15,119 nt of DNA from Bacteroides sp. CAG:545 (lineage in GTDB: Bacteria; Bacteroidota; Bacteroidia; Bacteroidales; UBA932). Positions 12,891 to 15,119 of the stretch are shown here, one piece after another; positions within the stretch are counted from its first letter, which is position 1, and each line of letters begins with the position of its first letter. A program made the position numbers and the translations under genes. A model generated the notes under the pieces. That model ran no database searches, was not told the DNA's origin, and worked only from the letters and a program-made list of their open reading frames with translations. The stretch spans positions 1-15,119 of the forward strand of contig HF995997.1 in assembly GCA_000432515.1 (NCBI GenBank), in the 5' to 3' direction.

Positions 12891-14231
12891 ATGATTACCA
12901 TTGAAGAAGCGCTCGAAAAAGCAAGAGACACGAAGGCTATGGAATTCGGAGTGGGCTGTATGGCCAAGGTTCCGGACATGTTCAAAAAACTCTTTCCCGG
13001 AAAGAAAGCCATAGTCGTGGCAGATGACAACACTTTCAAAGTAGCCGGTGAGGCAGTGGACAGCTATCTCAGGAATGCCGGTGTGGAAACCGAAACCCCA
13101 TTCGTATTCCACGACCCTGAACTGTTCGCAGAATGGAAGTACATCGAACAGCTTGAGAATTATCTCAAGGAACTGGATGTGATCGCCGTTGCAGTAGGCT
13201 CCGGCGTCATCAATGACCTTACGAAACTCGTATCCCACCATCTCGGAAGAAGATACATCATCGTGGGAACGGCAGCTTCAATGGACGGTTATACAGCCTA
13301 CGGCGCATCCATCACTTTCGAAGGAAACAAGCAGACATTCGACTGCCCGGCTCCTCTCGGCGTGGCATTTGACCCTGCAGTTGCGGCCAAGGCACCGGAA
13401 GGAATGTCCGCGTCCGGCTACGCTGATCTTATGGCCAAAATTCCGGCAGGTGCAGACTGGATCATCGCAGATGCAGTAGGCAGCGAGGCCATTTCTCCAT
13501 TTGCATTCGCATTGGTGCAGGACAAGCTCCGTGATGCTCTTTCTGAGCCGGATGCAGTAGCAGCTGGAGATGTCGAGGCTACCGGAAAACTTGCTGACGG
13601 ACTGATAATGAGCGGATTCGCTATGCAGGCCATATCTTCAAGCCGCCCGGCATCAGGAACTGATCACCAGTTCAGCCACTTCTGGGACATGGAAGGACTT
13701 TGCTATGAAGGCAAGCACGTTTCACACGGCTTCAAAGTCGCTATCGGAACATTGGTTTCCACAGCCTGCCTGGAGTACCTTCTCAGCAAGGACCTGTCAC
13801 AGCTCGACATCGACAAATGTGTTGCACAGTGGCCGTCTTGGGAGATAATGGAAGCCCATATCCGCGAGATTTTCGCAGGAAAACCTGGTCACCTCGCAAG
13901 AGGACTCGTGGAGAGCAAGGGCAAATACACTGACAAGGAAGGTATCCGCAAGCAGCTCGAGGCCGTGAAGAACACCTGGCCTGAACTCAGAGAAAAAATC
14001 AGAAAGCAGATCATTCCTTTCGATGAGGTTCACGACTGCCTCAGAAGAATGCGTGCACCATATGAGCCTGAGATGATCGGCGTAAGCAGAGAAAGACTCA
14101 GAAGCACATTCAGATGCATTCCGTTCATGAGAAACAGGTTTACCGGCATTGACCTCATCTACAGATGCGGAATGATGGACGAGGTGGAAGAACACCTGTT
14201 CGGCAAGGGCGGAAAATGGGAAACCAAATAA
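12891..14231 (+). CDS. sn-Glycerol-1-phosphate dehydrogenase (AraM/EgsA type)
   Basis: A 446-residue metal-dependent enzyme that interconverts dihydroxyacetone phosphate and sn-glycerol-1-phosphate with NAD(P)H; it belongs to the iron-alcohol/glycerol dehydrogenase fold. The nucleotide loop is GSGVINDLTK (103-112), followed by GTAASMDGYTAYGAS (126-140). Predicted metal ligands are Asp179 in GYADLMAKIPAGADW, His259 in SRPASGTDHQFSHFWD and His279 in HVSHGFKVAIGT. The C-terminal segment (EEIG-like PEMIGVSRERL, then RNRFTGIDLIYRCG) is the usual AraM end, though the protein is somewhat longer than the roughly 390-residue Bacillus enzyme. The ATG at 12891 is chosen because upstream codons lie in and before the promoter. 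It is divergent from deoR and 23 bases ahead of a secreted phosphoesterase. No geranylgeranylglyceryl-phosphate synthase gene is in the window, so a catabolic role is as likely as lipid synthesis. Confidence 0.9.
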   Translation: MITIEEALEKARDTKAMEFGVGCMAKVPDMFKKLFPGKKAIVVADDNTFKVAGEAVDSYLRNAGVETETPFVFHDPELFAEWKYIEQLENYLKELDVIAVAVGSGVINDLTKLVSHHLGRRYIIVGTAASMDGYTAYGASITFEGNKQTFDCPAPLGVAFDPAVAAKAPEGMSASGYADLMAKIPAGADWIIADAVGSEAISPFAFALVQDKLRDALSEPDAVAAGDVEATGKLADGLIMSGFAMQAISSSRPASGTDHQFSHFWDMEGLCYEGKHVSHGFKVAIGTLVSTACLEYLLSKDLSQLDIDKCVAQWPSWEIMEAHIREIFAGKPGHLARGLVESKGKYTDKEGIRKQLEAVKNTWPELREKIRKQIIPFDEVHDCLRRMRAPYEPEMIGVSRERLRSTFRCIPFMRNRFTGIDLIYRCGMMDEVEEHLFGKGGKWETK

Positions 14232-14254
14232 GACAACATACTGACTTTCTCATT

Positions 14255-15119
14255 ATGAAGAAGATAATACTTACAATCGCATTGGCGCTGTGTGCCCTCG
14301 CAGCAGGCGCCCAGGTAAAGGTGAACTGCGGCCCGATTCTGCAGAACGTGACTGATACCAGTTTCACGGTGGTATGGACTACTGACGGTCCGGCTGTGGG
14401 TTGGATCGAGATTGCTCCTTCAGACGGCACGAATTTCTACAATGTCGAAAGGCCGAAGTTCTATGACAAGAGAGGTCTAGGCAGGAAGCCGATAGGCACA
14501 CTCCACAAGGTTACCATCACCGGACTCCAGCCGGGCACGACCTACAGATACAGAGTCATGTGCAGGGGAGTCATCGAGCAGGACAACAGGGCGAAGATCA
14601 TCTATGACCAGGGCTATGGCCTGGATCTGAAGAAACGTCCTACCAAGGTGACCACCAAGGCTACAGACTATGACAAGGTCAAGTTCTCAGTGGTGAACGA
14701 TATGCACGAGCACGATTCAGTGATGCAGGTGCTGTTCAAGGATGCCAAGGGCAAATATGATTTCGTCTGTTTCAACGGTGATATGACTTCAGCAGTGGAC
14801 AGCGTGGCAAACCTCAGGATCCACTATATGAAGACTGCTTCCAAACTGTTCGCATCCGACACTCCGCTCTACCTGGTCCGCGGTAATCATGAATACAGGG
14901 GAAATGATGCGATCAAGTATCTGGACTATTTCGATACCCCGACTGGAAAGACTTACTATACAGCTACTTACGGCAAGTATTTCTTCCTGTTCCTGGACTC
15001 TGGCGAGGACAAGGCCGACAGTGACATCAGAAACCTGGACATCATGATGACTGAGGACTATGTGAAGGAAGAAGCTGAATGGCTGAAAGGCGTGGTCGCA
15101 AGCGACGCCTACAAGAATG
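14255..15119 (+). CDS. Secreted FN3-metallophosphoesterase, 3' end cut by window
   Basis: The first 288 codons of an exported phosphoesterase; the frame is open to the window end. Residues 1-19 are a signal peptide (MKKIILTIALALCALAAGA-Q). Residues about 24-105 look like the fibronectin-III-like N-terminal domain of purple acid phosphatases (GPILQNVTDTSFTVVWTT, VTITGLQPGTTYRYRV). The calcineurin-like core follows with NDMH (Asp149, His151), FNGDM (Asp176) and RGNHEYRG (Asn211, His212). These are metal ligands; the usual second Asp/Asn of GDxxD is less clear (GDMTSAVD). The C-terminal histidine blocks lie beyond the window. It should release phosphate from an ester in the periplasm or outside. 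The 23-base gap after the dehydrogenase gene, with no promoter visible, suggests co-transcription. Confidence 0.9.
   Translation, partial: MKKIILTIALALCALAAGAQVKVNCGPILQNVTDTSFTVVWTTDGPAVGWIEIAPSDGTNFYNVERPKFYDKRGLGRKPIGTLHKVTITGLQPGTTYRYRVMCRGVIEQDNRAKIIYDQGYGLDLKKRPTKVTTKATDYDKVKFSVVNDMHEHDSVMQVLFKDAKGKYDFVCFNGDMTSAVDSVANLRIHYMKTASKLFASDTPLYLVRGNHEYRGNDAIKYLDYFDTPTGKTYYTATYGKYFFLFLDSGEDKADSDIRNLDIMMTEDYVKEEAEWLKGVVASDAYKN

Overview
The window is a piece of a Bacteroidota chromosome, most likely Bacteroidales; I cannot fix the genus. The evidence is a SusC-like TonB-dependent receptor with an N-terminal carboxypeptidase-regulatory-like domain, Bacteroidota-restricted families (DUF4876, DUF6850), A-rich leaders without Shine-Dalgarno sites, and several promoters of the Bacteroidota form TTTG-N19/20-TAnnTTTG. 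I see no insertion sequence, CRISPR array or phage gene.

Positions 19-4910 (minus strand) hold one outer-membrane uptake operon: promoter, TonB-dependent receptor, DUF4876 lipoprotein, DUF6850-like barrel protein. The receptor frame is interrupted by one in-frame TAG at 3191-3193, with coding sense continuing on both sides in the same frame. The DUF6850 gene stops after 228 codons at a probable frameshift near the window edge. Positions 4911-5292 are non-coding and carry two tandem copies of a 36-base palindromic element at a 50-base period, then a strong terminator for the tRNA-Glu(CUC) gene upstream of it. A small DUF486 membrane protein gene follows, also on the minus strand.

Positions 5866-9157 (plus strand) hold a promoter, a secreted SGNH/GDSL hydrolase, the phosphoglucosamine mutase gene glmM, and a divergent DUF1343 (NamZ-like) protein that lacks a signal peptide. 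The theme is envelope sugar metabolism.

Positions 9173-15119 form a divergent locus. On the minus strand run a DeoR-family regulator, a GlpT/UhpT-type organophosphate antiporter and an outer-membrane barrel protein. The last two are coupled by an ATGA overlap. On the plus strand run an sn-glycerol-1-phosphate dehydrogenase and a secreted FN3-metallophosphoesterase, cut by the window end. The shared 215-base intergenic region holds two divergent promoters and several inverted repeats, one lying on the predicted deoR transcription start. I infer a regulated scavenging or metabolic module for a phosphorylated C3 or sugar compound, with glycerol-1-phosphate the most attractive candidate.

The most unusual structure is at the start of the barrel gene. 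An almost perfect 40-base tandem duplication separates the signal peptide from the mature protein by one reading frame, and removing one copy restores a clean 428-residue exported protein. It could be a phase switch, a recent lesion or an assembly artefact. Three outer-membrane protein genes in this window carry such coding interruptions.
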